A DNA stretch of 64,000 bases from Paenibacillus_AR mesotrionivorans (GCF_046098205.1 NZ_JBJURJ010000002.1:248001-312000), one strand, 5' to 3'; shown: positions 8,505-16,716, counted from the first letter of the stretch. The notes: generated from the sequence alone by a model not told the origin. Made by a program: numbers and translations.

Positions 8505-9407
8505 ATGAATATGAATCAATTGGAAACCTTTATCACTATCTCCAAAACCATGAGCTTCCGCAAGGCGGGAGAGATTCTCAACCTTACCCAACCCGCGGTA
8601 TCTGCCCAGATCAAGAGTCTGGAGGACGAATACCAAAGCGTGCTTATTGACCGCAACCAGCCGGTTACCCTAACGGACAGCGGGCGTGTTTTTCTGGAGC
8701 ATGCCATGAAAATTGTCCGCACTGTAGAAGAACTGAAGCAGCGCCTGGCCGACTTGGAGAATACCCCTCAGGGCCATATCCATCTGGGAACCACTACCTC
8801 CATCGCCATGCAGACGCTGCCGAGGGTTCTTTCCTATTTTCAGAACCAGTTTCCGCTGATTAAAATCACCATTCACTCCATGCCCTCCTCCCAGATTATG
8901 GCCAGTGTGGAGAACGGCAGCGTGGATATTGGAATCGCGTATCTGTTCGAAAAAAATCCGTATCTGGAATCGTCTATCCTGTATTACGATACCTTCGAGC
9001 TTGTGGTGGCCCCGGATCATCCGCTGGCATCACATGAATTTGCTACCATTGAGGAGCTGCGCCATATTCCCCTGGTGATGCTCTCCCAGGATACGGCTGG
9101 ACGCCGGTTTGTGGATGCTCTGTTTAAGAAGCTGGACATTGTGCCGCAGACGGTGATGGAGCTCTCTAGCAGTGAGGAAGTAAAACGGATGGTGGAGCTG
9201 AATATGGGCGCAGCCATTATCTCCAGATTGTCCATCGCCAAGGAGCTTCGCCTCGGCACACTCAAGATGATTAAGGTCAATGAATTGGAGATTAGCCACC
9301 CGGTTGGGGTAGTATATAAATCAGGGCGCTACCTGAGTTCCGCGATGCAGCAATTCCTGAGCGACCTGAAGGGAATGCCGCAAAACCAGTTTCTCGGTTC
9401 GGAATAA
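8505..9407 (+). CDS. LysR-family transcriptional regulator
   Basis: 300 residues. The N-terminal winged helix (residues 1-60) has LETFITISKTMSFRKAGEIL and LTQPAVSAQIKSLEDE; the effector-binding domain from about 90 starts GHIHLGTTTSIAMQTLPRVL. The ATG at 8505 follows AGGAGGG; a longer in-frame reading from 8397 lacks a binding site. It lies 37 bases upstream of the histidinol-phosphatase on the same strand, but LysR targets are often divergent and none is divergent here, so the regulon is unknown. The subgroup resembles CysL/CynR-type regulators only in general layout. Confidence 0.9.
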   Translation: MNMNQLETFITISKTMSFRKAGEILNLTQPAVSAQIKSLEDEYQSVLIDRNQPVTLTDSGRVFLEHAMKIVRTVEELKQRLADLENTPQGHIHLGTTTSIAMQTLPRVLSYFQNQFPLIKITIHSMPSSQIMASVENGSVDIGIAYLFEKNPYLESSILYYDTFELVVAPDHPLASHEFATIEELRHIPLVMLSQDTAGRRFVDALFKKLDIVPQTVMELSSSEEVKRMVELNMGAAIISRLSIAKELRLGTLKMIKVNELEISHPVGVVYKSGRYLSSAMQQFLSDLKGMPQNQFLGSE

Positions 9408-9444
9408 AGCGCCGATAACGCATACGTTTTAAAGGAGAACAATC

Positions 9445-10251
9445 ATGAAATTCGATTTGCATACCCATCACAGCCGTTGCGGCCACGCCCGCGGCCAAAT
9501 CCGCGATTACGTCGAAGCAGCACTCCGCGGTGGATTGCAGGTCATCGGCATCTCGGACCATTCCCCCTATTTCGGCGAAAAATCCGACCATGCGCAGCCA
9601 CGCATCGCCATGGCCAAAAGCGAATTTCCCCGCTATGTGGAAGAGGTGCTGGCCCTAAAAGAGGAATACCGCGGACGGATTGAGGTGCTGCTTGGAGTGG
9701 AGTCGGATTTTTTCCCTGAGCATGTGGGGGCGTACCGGGCTATCTATGACAAGTATCCCTTTGATTACATCATCGGGTCTGTCCACCAATCCGGAGGAGT
9801 CAGCATCTTTAACAAAAGACGGTTCAGGGGTTTGTCGGAGCAGGAGAAAATCAGGGAGAAGGAGCAATATTACGATCTGATTCTCCAGTCGGCCAAAAGC
9901 GGCATGTTTCAGATTCTTGGACATATCGATGCCATGAAGGGCTTTTATCCCGCCTTTTCGGATATCCGCACGGAAGCAGTGGAAAAGACGCTCCGGATCA
10001 TCGGGGAAGCGGGTATGGCTATAGAGGTGAATACCTCCGGAAAAACCAAGGATGTGGGAGGCTGGTATCCCTCCGATGAGATCTTGGAGATGGCCCTGCG
10101 TTACGGCGTTTCCGTTACCTTCGGCTCGGACGCCCATGACCCGGAACGGGTGGGCGATGATCGGGAGCTGGTGGCCCGCCGCCTGAAGGAAATCGGCTAT
10201 AAGGAATGGGTTTATTTCAGCGCCAAGAAGCGGATTGCTGTCCCCCTCTGA
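9445..10251 (+). CDS. hisJ: Histidinol-phosphatase, PHP family
   Basis: Hydrolyses L-histidinol phosphate in histidine biosynthesis. 268 residues, the usual size of HisJ/HisK-type PHP enzymes. Metal-ligand motifs in order: DLHTHHSRCGHA at the N-terminus, GISDHSPYF near 35, GVESDFF near 88, the His in IIGSVHQ, LGHIDAMKGF near 165, EVNTSG, and TFGSDAHDPERVG near 225. The ATG at 9445 follows AAAGGAG. No other his gene is nearby, as in Bacillus where this gene is also unlinked. The motif set is shared by PHP phosphoesterases generally, so a different phosphate monoester remains possible. Confidence 0.85.
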   Translation: MKFDLHTHHSRCGHARGQIRDYVEAALRGGLQVIGISDHSPYFGEKSDHAQPRIAMAKSEFPRYVEEVLALKEEYRGRIEVLLGVESDFFPEHVGAYRAIYDKYPFDYIIGSVHQSGGVSIFNKRRFRGLSEQEKIREKEQYYDLILQSAKSGMFQILGHIDAMKGFYPAFSDIRTEAVEKTLRIIGEAGMAIEVNTSGKTKDVGGWYPSDEILEMALRYGVSVTFGSDAHDPERVGDDRELVARRLKEIGYKEWVYFSAKKRIAVPL

Positions 10252-10282
10252 TCCGCCATCGAGGATCATATTATTTCGCAGA

Positions 10283-10307
10283 AACCGGAGCCGGACTCCG
10301 GTTTTTT
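10283..10307 (+). terminator. Intrinsic terminator after hisJ
   Basis: AACCGGAG pairs with CTCCGGTT around a 5-base loop and is followed by a run of T. Confidence 0.85.
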
Positions 10308-10316
10308 GCAGTTCAT

Positions 10317-10348
10317 AAAAAAAGTGACCCTCGCCGGTAGCGGCAGGG
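10317..10348 (-). terminator. Minus-strand terminator-like hairpin in the CDF leader
   Basis: On the minus strand CCCTGCCG folds on CGGC-AGGG with one bulge and is followed after four bases by seven T. No minus-strand gene lies upstream, so it may end a short antisense transcript from the CDF promoter region. In the rest of 10252-10576 I recognise only the hisJ terminator and the palindrome at 10422. Confidence 0.4.
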
Positions 10349-10421
10349 CCGAATCCATCATATATGAAAAAAAGGGGGTCTTGCTGTTATCATAGCCCGG
10401 ACTTGTTAGAAAAGGGTAACG

Positions 10422-10445
10422 CTTGTATTTCATTTGTGTTACAAG
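10422..10445. promoter_or_regulatory. 24-bp palindrome upstream of the CDF exporter, candidate operator
   Basis: CTTGTA (10422-10427) and TACAAG (10440-10445) are perfect inverted arms; the centre CATTTG is close to symmetric. It lies about 130 bases before the exporter start. It does not match the Fur, Zur, MntR or PerR boxes I know. A metal-responsive regulator is a reasonable guess from context only. Confidence 0.5.
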
Positions 10446-10576
10446 TTGGATGAAAACAAGGATTGTCCCCAATCTGGAGCAATTTTCATTATCAGGATCC
10501 ATAAAATGCTCATTTGCCACGGATTTCCACTATTACGTATACTACAGATATAGACTACAAAAGGGAGGGCGGCATC

Positions 10577-11545
10577 TTGTTTCAGGACTTCCACCATCAG
10601 CTGCATGTAAAGCAGCAAACGGCATCCAAACGTACACTGTGGATTACCTTATGGATTACTGTGTTTTTTACGCTTGTGGAAATTATCGGCGGGCTGGTGT
10701 CCAATTCTTTGGCTTTGCTTTCGGATTCGGCCCACATGATCTCGGATGTGATTGCCCTTGCTCTTAGCATGGTAGCCATCTATCTCGCATCCCGGCCTCC
10801 GACTCCGCGGTTTACCTTCGGCTTCCTCCGTTTCGAAATTATCGCGGCTTTTCTGAACGGGCTGGCCCTGGCGGCAATTTCCATCGGTATCGTCATTGAG
10901 GGCATCCGGCGTATGATTAACCCGCCGGAGGTAAATTATCCGGTGATGCTTTTCATTTCCACCATCGGCCTTATCGTTAACATTGTGCTCACTTATGTTC
11001 TGAGCAGAAGCATGAAGGAAGAGGATAACCTCAATGTGAAAAGCGCCTTATGGCATTTTATCGGGGATCTGTTAAGCTCCATCGGCGTTATTGCCTCCGC
11101 TCTCTTGATCCTCGCCACAGGCTGGCATTGGATGGATGCCTTCATCAGCATAGCCATCGGCGGTGTCATTCTTGTGGGAGGCGCCCGCATTATCCGGGAA
11201 TCCTGCCTGGTTCTGATGGAATCTGTCCCCGAGGCCTACGATCTTCAGCAGATTCAGCAGGACATTCTGTCCATCCCTGGAGTGGAGGATGTGCACGAAA
11301 TGCATCTGTGGGCCATTTCCAGCGGGCATTATTCATTAACCGCCCATGTTTTCGTCAACAAGGATATGCAGCCGCTGTGTGTGATTCTGGCGATTAACGA
11401 AATGTTAAAGGAGAAATACAGCATTGTTCATGCCACCATTCAAACGGAGCATGCCCAGATCCATCCCCACGGCGAATACGGCCGCCGCTTTCTGGCGGAA
11501 CGGGGGAGAGAGGACGAGGATCCCGGGTTTTCTTGCCCGGTGTGA
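10577..11545 (+). CDS. czcD: Cation diffusion facilitator, zinc/cadmium/cobalt exporter
   Basis: Proton-coupled exporter of divalent cations in the cytoplasmic membrane. About 322 residues with six membrane segments. The transport site is visible as two HxxxD pairs: SDSAHMISD in segment II and LWHFIGDLL in segment V, the zinc-type arrangement. The cytoplasmic C-terminal domain contains the dimer motif SIPGVEDVHEMHLWAIS and ends with a His-rich tail (EHAQIHPHGEYG). I start it at TTG 10577, which follows GGGAGGG by 7 bases; the next upstream in-frame start lacks a site. A palindrome at 10422 may be its operator. A terminator follows. Confidence 0.88.
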   Translation: MFQDFHHQLHVKQQTASKRTLWITLWITVFFTLVEIIGGLVSNSLALLSDSAHMISDVIALALSMVAIYLASRPPTPRFTFGFLRFEIIAAFLNGLALAAISIGIVIEGIRRMINPPEVNYPVMLFISTIGLIVNIVLTYVLSRSMKEEDNLNVKSALWHFIGDLLSSIGVIASALLILATGWHWMDAFISIAIGGVILVGGARIIRESCLVLMESVPEAYDLQQIQQDILSIPGVEDVHEMHLWAISSGHYSLTAHVFVNKDMQPLCVILAINEMLKEKYSIVHATIQTEHAQIHPHGEYGRRFLAERGREDEDPGFSCPV

Positions 11546-11563
11546 CGAATCGCAGAAGAAACC

Positions 11564-11600
11564 AAAAACGCCGGTCCCGATGAAGGGCGCCGGCGTTTTC
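11564..11600 (+). terminator. Intrinsic terminator after the CDF exporter
   Basis: AAAACGCCGG pairs with CCGGCGTTTT around a 15-base loop, then T-rich sequence. The stem is symmetric enough to serve the convergent GH88 gene too. Confidence 0.8.
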
Positions 11601-11665
11601 TTTATTTGTTCATAGGAGGCTCCGCTTAGTGCCTCCCGCGGTCAAGCTCCGCTTCCAAATGAGGC

Positions 11666-12802
11666 TTATTCGTACCAGTAGCCTTTATGATTTTTTTCAA
11701 GACGCATCAAGGCTTCCAGGTAGTAGTAGTCGCCCCAGATCATGAAGTCGTCGGGGCTGTGGCCCAGGCGCACGGCATAGGAGCCATGCTCGATAAAACC
11801 TTCGGCGTCCGGCTGGTTCATGGTGGAGTAATGCTTCACCAGACCCTCCATGGTCTTCTGCACACCTTCCTCGAGATAAGCGCGGTCAGGGTCATTTTCA
11901 GGCAGATGCTTCAAGAGCTCCAGGATACCGCAGGCCGTGATGGCCGATGCGGAGCTGTCGCGTTTGGTTTCCGGTGTGATTTCCACGTCGAAGTCCCAAT
12001 AGACCACGTTATCTTCCGGCAGACGCTCCAGGAAGTACTTGGCCATTCTTTTGGAGGTATCCAGATACCGGTCATCCTTGGTGTAATGGTAGCCCAGGGC
12101 AAAGCCGTAGACACCCCAAGATTGGCCGCGGGTCCAGGTGGAGCCGTCGGTATTGCCTTGGTGGGTGCCGCCGCGGACAGGCTCGCCATTCTCCGGATTA
12201 AACCAGAAGGTATGGTAAGAGGAGTCATCGCCGCGCACCAGGAACCGGCGGGATTTTTCGGTATGCAGGATTGCCTTGTTCTTGTAATCCTCGTTGCCGG
12301 TTTGCTCGTAGGCCCAATACAGAAGAGGCAGATTCATCAGGCAGTCGATGATAATCCGTCCGCCGTTCTCGGTATCCCCTTCTCTGCCCCAAGCTTGGAT
12401 CAACCCTGCCTTGGGACGCCAGCGGCGCAGCAGTACATCGGCGGCGGCGATAGTCAGCTCGCGTGCAGCCTCATCCTTTTCGATCATCCATTGAGCCTTG
12501 GAGGAAAGGGAATACAGAAAGCCGATATCATGGTGGTCCAGGCTCTTCATGGTATTCAGGCGGTCGCGGAAGTTCTCCACGGTTTTTTCGGCAGCATCCC
12601 GGATGGCTTCATCCTTGCTGTATTCATAGGCGAGCCAGAGAATGCCGGACCAGAAGCCGTCCGTCCAATCGGTATTGTCGTTTAACAAATACTTGCCGTT
12701 TTCACTGACATGGGGGAATTGGCCTCCAAAACGCGCGATATTCGCTCTTGTTTTTTGAACCGCATCTTCAATTGCCTGTTTCCAAAGACTCAATCTGCTC
12801 AT
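11666..12802 (-). CDS. ugl: Unsaturated glucuronyl hydrolase, glycoside hydrolase family 88
   Basis: Cytosolic GH88 enzymes hydrate and cleave the unsaturated uronic acid from oligosaccharides released by polysaccharide lyases (gellan, xanthan, glycosaminoglycans). The protein closely follows the characterised Bacillus sp. GL1 enzyme as I know it: NDNTDWTDGFWSGILWL, the catalytic Asp in LDHHDIGFLYSLS (Asp92 here), the second key Asp in GGRIIIDCLMNLP (Asp153), RFLVRGDDSSYHTF, GGTHQGNTDGSTWTRGQ and SPDDFMIWGDYYYLEAL. Length (378) fits. Start is unclear: ATG 12802 directly abuts CAGGAG, while TTG at 12793 has 9 bases of spacing. A LacI regulator lies just upstream in the same operon. No polysaccharide lyase is in the window. 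Confidence 0.93.
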   Translation of the reverse strand: MSRLSLWKQAIEDAVQKTRANIARFGGQFPHVSENGKYLLNDNTDWTDGFWSGILWLAYEYSKDEAIRDAAEKTVENFRDRLNTMKSLDHHDIGFLYSLSSKAQWMIEKDEAARELTIAAADVLLRRWRPKAGLIQAWGREGDTENGGRIIIDCLMNLPLLYWAYEQTGNEDYKNKAILHTEKSRRFLVRGDDSSYHTFWFNPENGEPVRGGTHQGNTDGSTWTRGQSWGVYGFALGYHYTKDDRYLDTSKRMAKYFLERLPEDNVVYWDFDVEITPETKRDSSASAITACGILELLKHLPENDPDRAYLEEGVQKTMEGLVKHYSTMNQPDAEGFIEHGSYAVRLGHSPDDFMIWGDYYYLEALMRLEKNHKGYWYE

Positions 12803-12853
12803 CTCCTGTTTTTAGATACATGTATAAAAGTGCGTCTTCAAGTTGGGAGAGGG

Positions 12854-13906
12854 TTATTCGGTGGACATCCGGGGAATCAGCCGCATGGGAATATGAATCT
12901 CATGGGCCGGACTGCCGGTTGGTTTCACCGTTTCAAATCGCTCCAGGGAAATATTCCGCAGCGCCGCACCTTCCTCCAAATGCTGAAGCAGCATACATAC
13001 CGCATGGGAAACCTGATTGTCCAGATCGATATCCAGACTGGTGATGGAGGGCCAGTTATGCTGGGCCACCGATTGGTTATTGATGCCCACAACCTTGATC
13101 TGGCCGGGAATATCGTACCCGCGGGCCTGCAGCCGGGAGATCAGCATAAACGCGTCGCCGTCGTCAAAGGCCAGGATACCCAAGGGCTCACCTTGTTTCA
13201 CTACATCTTCAATAGACTCAAAAATCTCGTCCTCATACATGCCTTGAGTCGGAATGATCCGATGTGGAATTCCGCAGCCCTCCACACCACGCTGAAAGCC
13301 GACAAGCCGCTGCTGGTTGGTAGTCCGGGCTCTTACGCGGCTAATATAGAACAATTGCCTGCAGCCTCTCTCCGCCAGATGCAGCACCGCCTTCTCCGCT
13401 CCTCCGGCAAAATCCAGATTAACGGCACCCAGCGCCACGTTCTCCGGCCAGTTATAGGCGTTAAACAGCACCATCGGTGTGCCTTCGCCGACAAACTTGC
13501 GGGTGGTCTCCGGATTCATGGCCAAGCCGTGGCAAAACAGTCCGTCGACCCGGCGGCGCAGAAGTGTTTCCATATGCCGCTTCTCCAGCTCCGGCTTCCC
13601 GGTGGAGGAGTATACGGACAGATGGTAGCCGAATTGATGGACCACATCCTGCATGGCGTGGGCAAAATCCGCAAAATAACCGTTAAAATGGGGCAAAACC
13701 AGGCCCAGCTCATAGGTTTTTTTGCGGCTGAGGCTGGCCGCCATCTCATTGCGGCGGTAGCCAAGCAGCTGCACCGCGTCCTCCACCTTGCGGATGGTTT
13801 CCTCCGCCAGGGGAACATTCCGCCGGTTCAGTACATTGGAAACAGTGGCAATGGAGACACCAGCGGCCCTAGCCACGTCGATGATGGTAATCTGTTTGTT
13901 TTTCAG
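12854..13906 (-). CDS. LacI-family regulator, probably of the GH88 gene
   Basis: About 350 residues. The helix-turn-helix reads ITIIDVARAAGVSIATVSNV with hinge NRRNVPLAEETIRKVEDAV; the periplasmic-binding-like domain follows from about residue 70. The first in-frame ATG or GTG (GTG 13876) would cut into the recognition domain, so the true start lies upstream. The only well-placed candidate is CTG at 13906, 9 bases after GGAGG, giving an N-terminus LKNKQITIID. ugl begins 51 bases downstream. Two AAACGTTT-like sites precede the gene, suggesting autoregulation. Its inducer is probably an oligo-uronide, by context only. Confidence 0.88.
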   Translation of the reverse strand: MKNKQITIIDVARAAGVSIATVSNVLNRRNVPLAEETIRKVEDAVQLLGYRRNEMAASLSRKKTYELGLVLPHFNGYFADFAHAMQDVVHQFGYHLSVYSSTGKPELEKRHMETLLRRRVDGLFCHGLAMNPETTRKFVGEGTPMVLFNAYNWPENVALGAVNLDFAGGAEKAVLHLAERGCRQLFYISRVRARTTNQQRLVGFQRGVEGCGIPHRIIPTQGMYEDEIFESIEDVVKQGEPLGILAFDDGDAFMLISRLQARGYDIPGQIKVVGINNQSVAQHNWPSITSLDIDLDNQVSHAVCMLLQHLEEGAALRNISLERFETVKPTGSPAHEIHIPMRLIPRMSTE

Positions 13907-13941
13907 GGCCGTGCACCTCCGGTTATCGGGTTACAGCTTGA

Positions 13942-13973
13942 ATACGTTTACTTGATTAGTTGAAACGTTTAAA
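13942..13973. promoter_or_regulatory. Two LacI-type operator-like sites upstream of the regulator
   Basis: TTGAAACGTTTAAA at 13960-13973 has the central AAACGTTT palindrome typical of LacI/CcpA sites. A weaker ATACGTTTA half-match lies at 13942-13950, one to two helical turns away and closer to the start codon. Their position fits autorepression of the LacI-ugl operon. Confidence 0.55.
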
Positions 13974-14070
13974 TAATGCTTTAGATTTATTTTAGCCTAA
14001 TTAACAGTTGGCGTCAATGATAGACATGGCAGTCATTGGGCAAGCATGTGGCTGTCCAGCCGCCCCATCG

Positions 14071-14245
14071 AATATGATTTTTCGAGTACAATTTTTGTAA
14101 ACCACTGTTTTCGGCGGGTTATATATGAAATTTCGAGTTCATTCCGAGGAAAAAGGTAACATCGGGGAATTTATATATGATATTTCATATATAACACACT
14201 AAATCAAGGCTGCTCTACAATTTATATATGATTTTTCGAGTATAG
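14071..14245. repeat. AT-rich phased array, copy 1 (four units, 51-52 bp pitch)
   Basis: Four units resembling TATATGAAATTTCGAGTATA are centred near 14082, 14133, 14185 and 14236. The third is an almost perfect palindrome (TATATGATATTTCATATA). Intervening 28-31 bp pieces are unrelated to each other. A second four-unit array in the opposite orientation lies at 44335. The rest of 13907-14336 holds the LacI operators, this array and a candidate promoter. Confidence 0.75.
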
Positions 14246-14271
14246 CCTCTAGAGGAGTTTCCAACAAACGG

Positions 14272-14300
14272 TTGCGCCACTCCACCATTTGTGATATTCT
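14272..14300 (+). promoter_or_regulatory. Candidate sigma-A promoter for helD2
   Basis: TTGCGC (14272-14277), 17-base spacer, TATTCT (14295-14300). A transcript from here would carry the whole hairpin array in a 5' leader of about 265 bases. Confidence 0.45.
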
Positions 14301-14336
14301 TACAGTTCCGCTTTATCGGCCTAAAACATATGGTGA

Positions 14337-14555
14337 AACCTTAGCTTATGCTTACGATGCCGGTTTTTACTGGCGTAAAAACCTTAGCTTATGCTTACGA
14401 TGCCGGTTTTTACTGGCGTAAAAACCTTAGCTTATGCTTACGATGCCGGTTTTTACTGGCGTAAAAACCTTAGCTTATGCTTACGATGCCGGTTTTTACT
14501 GGCGTAAAAACCTTAGCTTATGCTTACGATGCCGGTTTTTACTGGCGTAAAAACC
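14337..14555 (+). repeat. Five-copy 43-bp hairpin-linker tandem array before helD2
   Basis: Five identical 43-bp units (14337, 14380, 14423, 14466, 14509) end in an 8-base partial copy that merges into the helD2 ribosome binding site. Each unit contains the linker AGCTTATGCTTACGATGC and a perfect hairpin, GGTTTTTAC, loop TGGC, GTAAAAACC. The last hairpin ends at 14555 and is followed directly by TTAGGAGG. The same linker with different but still paired hairpins lies before sdhA at 21276-21377, in the same polarity relative to the downstream gene. Confidence 0.9.
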
Positions 14556-14572
14556 TTAGGAGGTAACTGAAT

Positions 14573-16711
14573 ATGGATACCGACATTCAAAGTGCCTATC
14601 AAGAAGAGCTCCTCCGGTTGGAGGAGGCCGGACGGATCATCAGCCGGCAGCTGGATGAATTAAACGCCATGTCCCGGTATAACGGGAGTGATTTTACGGA
14701 GCAGGTTCTGGAGGGACTCCGGGAAGAAACCCGGCACAAGCTGGCAGTCGCCCTGCCGGAGCCCTACTTCGGAAGACTGGACTTTCAGGAGGCCGGACAT
14801 AGCGACCCGACTCCCCTCTACATCGGCAAGGCGGGAGTAGAGGACCGGATCGGCGGCCATCCGCTGGTCATAGACTGGCGGGCTCCTGTAGCCAGTCTTT
14901 TCTATTCCTTCACAGGCGGCGACGGGCCGGCGGAATACGATTCCCCCGACGGGCTGGTGGAGGGGCTGGTTTACCTGAAGCGGAACCTGGTCATCCGCAA
15001 GCAGATTCTCCAGCGGGTGACGGACAGTTACCTGCGGGGCAGCAGCCAAGGTGCAGTGACGGATGAGTTCCTCCTGTACCGTCTGGGAGAGAACAAGGAT
15101 AACAAGCTCCGGGATATCGTCTCCACCATCCAGGCGGAGCAGGACAAAATTATCCGGGCCGCCAAAAACAAGGCTCTGATTATCCAAGGCGTTGCGGGCA
15201 GCGGCAAAACCACCGTGGCCCTGCACCGGCTGGCCTTCCTGCTCTATCAGTACCGGGATCAGGTGAAGGCGGAGCGGATGATTATTTTTGCCCCTAACCG
15301 GATGTTCCTGGATTACATCTCCGGGGTGCTGCCGGAGCTGGGGGTGGGAGACATCGCCCAAACCACCTTTGCCGATTGGGCGCTGGAACGGCTGGACGAC
15401 AACCTCAAGCTGGGCAGCGAGGCCCAGGATCTGGAGAAGCGGTTTGCGGTTGCACCGCACCAAGATACCACCGGGAACCCTGCGGAATCAGAAGAGCCGA
15501 TTCCCTCAGGCAGATGGAAAGGCTCCGCGGAGCTGGCAGACCGTCTCAGCCGGGAGCTGGACGTATACGAAAAGGAATATTGCGCTCTGCAGGATTTCAC
15601 TCCCTGGGAGGGGACCCGTCAGCTGCCAGGCAAAACCATTCGTCATTGGTTCTATGTAGAGACTGTCCATGAACCCATCGGCAAACGGCGGCAGCGGGTG
15701 GAAGCCCGGATCAGACGTTGGCTGGAGATGGAGCTGGAAGCCACACGAGACCCTAAGATCCGTAAGGACCGCAAAAAGCTGGCTGGCGCCAGACTGAAGG
15801 CTTATCTGAAAAGCTGGAGCCCTCCCTCGGCACTGGATTTCTACCGGAGACTGTTCGAGCCGGAAACCCGGCCGCAGTGGGTTCCGGAGCAGCGGGCAGA
15901 GGAATCCAGGAAACGTCTGGCCAAACGCGAGGTGCTTCAGGAGGATTTAGCCGCCCTGTTATATATTCATAACCGCTTCTACGGCATTCACGGCAATGAC
16001 CGGTTCGACCATATTGTAATCGACGAAGCCCAGGATTTTTCCCCGCTCCAGGTATTGGTCCTGAAGCAGCACAGCAAAAATCATTCCTTCACCATACTGG
16101 GCGACCTGGCCCAGGGTATCCATGATTACAAGGGTGTCCATAGCTGGGAAGAGTTCGCCGGACTGTTCGATGGGGAGGAAACGGAAACCTTCCAGTTGAA
16201 CCGAAGCTACCGCTCTACTATGGAGATCATCCAGTTTGCCAATGGAGTTATCGCCCACAGCGGAGTAGCGGTCAGCCCGGCTGTCCCTGTTTTCCGCAGC
16301 GGCGAGCAGGTCCGGGTGGAGCAGACCGCCAAACGGATGCCCGCTATTGTGCAGGCTGTCCGCGAGCTGTCGGAGGAGGCACACGGCACCATCGCCGTTA
16401 TTGGCCGCACTGAAAAGGAATGCGCCGCCATCCACAAAGAGCTGGTCAATGCAGGCTTTTCCCCTGCATTGCTTACTGCCTCCCAGCAATCCTATGGCGG
16501 CGGACTTTCCGTGCTTCCTGTCTATCTGTCTAAAGGCTTCGAGTTCGATGCCGTGCTGGTGACGGATGTGGATGAAACCCGCTACAAGGCTTCCCCCCGG
16601 GATGCCAAGCTATTGTATGTGGCCTGTACCCGGGCGCTGCATGATCTGCGGCTCCAGTATACGGGTCAACCATCACCGCTGCTGCCTGATGAAGAGGCAA
16701 CACACTCATAA
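14573..16711 (+). CDS. Second HelD-like superfamily 1 helicase
   Basis: 712 residues, about 75 shorter than the HelD at 2801 and clearly a distant paralogue. N-terminal helical arm (LLRLEEAGRIISRQLDEL), then the shared block LDFQEAGHSDPTPLYIGKAG and VIDWRAPVASLFY, Walker A GVAGSGKTT near residue 206, DEAQD near 483, ILGDLAQGI, NRSYRST and the C-terminal YLSKGFEFDAVLVTD and YVACTRALH. The same blocks in HelD indicate RNA polymerase binding. Some HelD homologues (HelR in actinomycetes) protect polymerase from rifamycins; whether this copy does is speculation. The ATG follows TTAGGAGG, which is joined to a five-copy hairpin array, so expression is probably controlled through the leader. Confidence 0.88.
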   Translation: MDTDIQSAYQEELLRLEEAGRIISRQLDELNAMSRYNGSDFTEQVLEGLREETRHKLAVALPEPYFGRLDFQEAGHSDPTPLYIGKAGVEDRIGGHPLVIDWRAPVASLFYSFTGGDGPAEYDSPDGLVEGLVYLKRNLVIRKQILQRVTDSYLRGSSQGAVTDEFLLYRLGENKDNKLRDIVSTIQAEQDKIIRAAKNKALIIQGVAGSGKTTVALHRLAFLLYQYRDQVKAERMIIFAPNRMFLDYISGVLPELGVGDIAQTTFADWALERLDDNLKLGSEAQDLEKRFAVAPHQDTTGNPAESEEPIPSGRWKGSAELADRLSRELDVYEKEYCALQDFTPWEGTRQLPGKTIRHWFYVETVHEPIGKRRQRVEARIRRWLEMELEATRDPKIRKDRKKLAGARLKAYLKSWSPPSALDFYRRLFEPETRPQWVPEQRAEESRKRLAKREVLQEDLAALLYIHNRFYGIHGNDRFDHIVIDEAQDFSPLQVLVLKQHSKNHSFTILGDLAQGIHDYKGVHSWEEFAGLFDGEETETFQLNRSYRSTMEIIQFANGVIAHSGVAVSPAVPVFRSGEQVRVEQTAKRMPAIVQAVRELSEEAHGTIAVIGRTEKECAAIHKELVNAGFSPALLTASQQSYGGGLSVLPVYLSKGFEFDAVLVTDVDETRYKASPRDAKLLYVACTRALHDLRLQYTGQPSPLLPDEEATHS

Positions 16712-16716
16712 AACCG

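Noticed and set aside
12710..13963. 417-codon plus-strand frame opposite the LacI regulator
   Set aside because: The regulator helix-turn-helix and binding domain are clear on the minus strand.
14071..14245. Regularly spaced repeats suggesting a CRISPR array
   Set aside because: Units are degenerate, partly palindromic and only four in number; spacers are about 28 bp, the second locus is inverted, and no cas genes are in the window.
14337..14555. 43-bp tandem repeats as a CRISPR array or plasmid iterons
   Set aside because: There are no variable spacers, each unit is identical with its own hairpin, there is no replication gene, and the array merges into a ribosome binding site.
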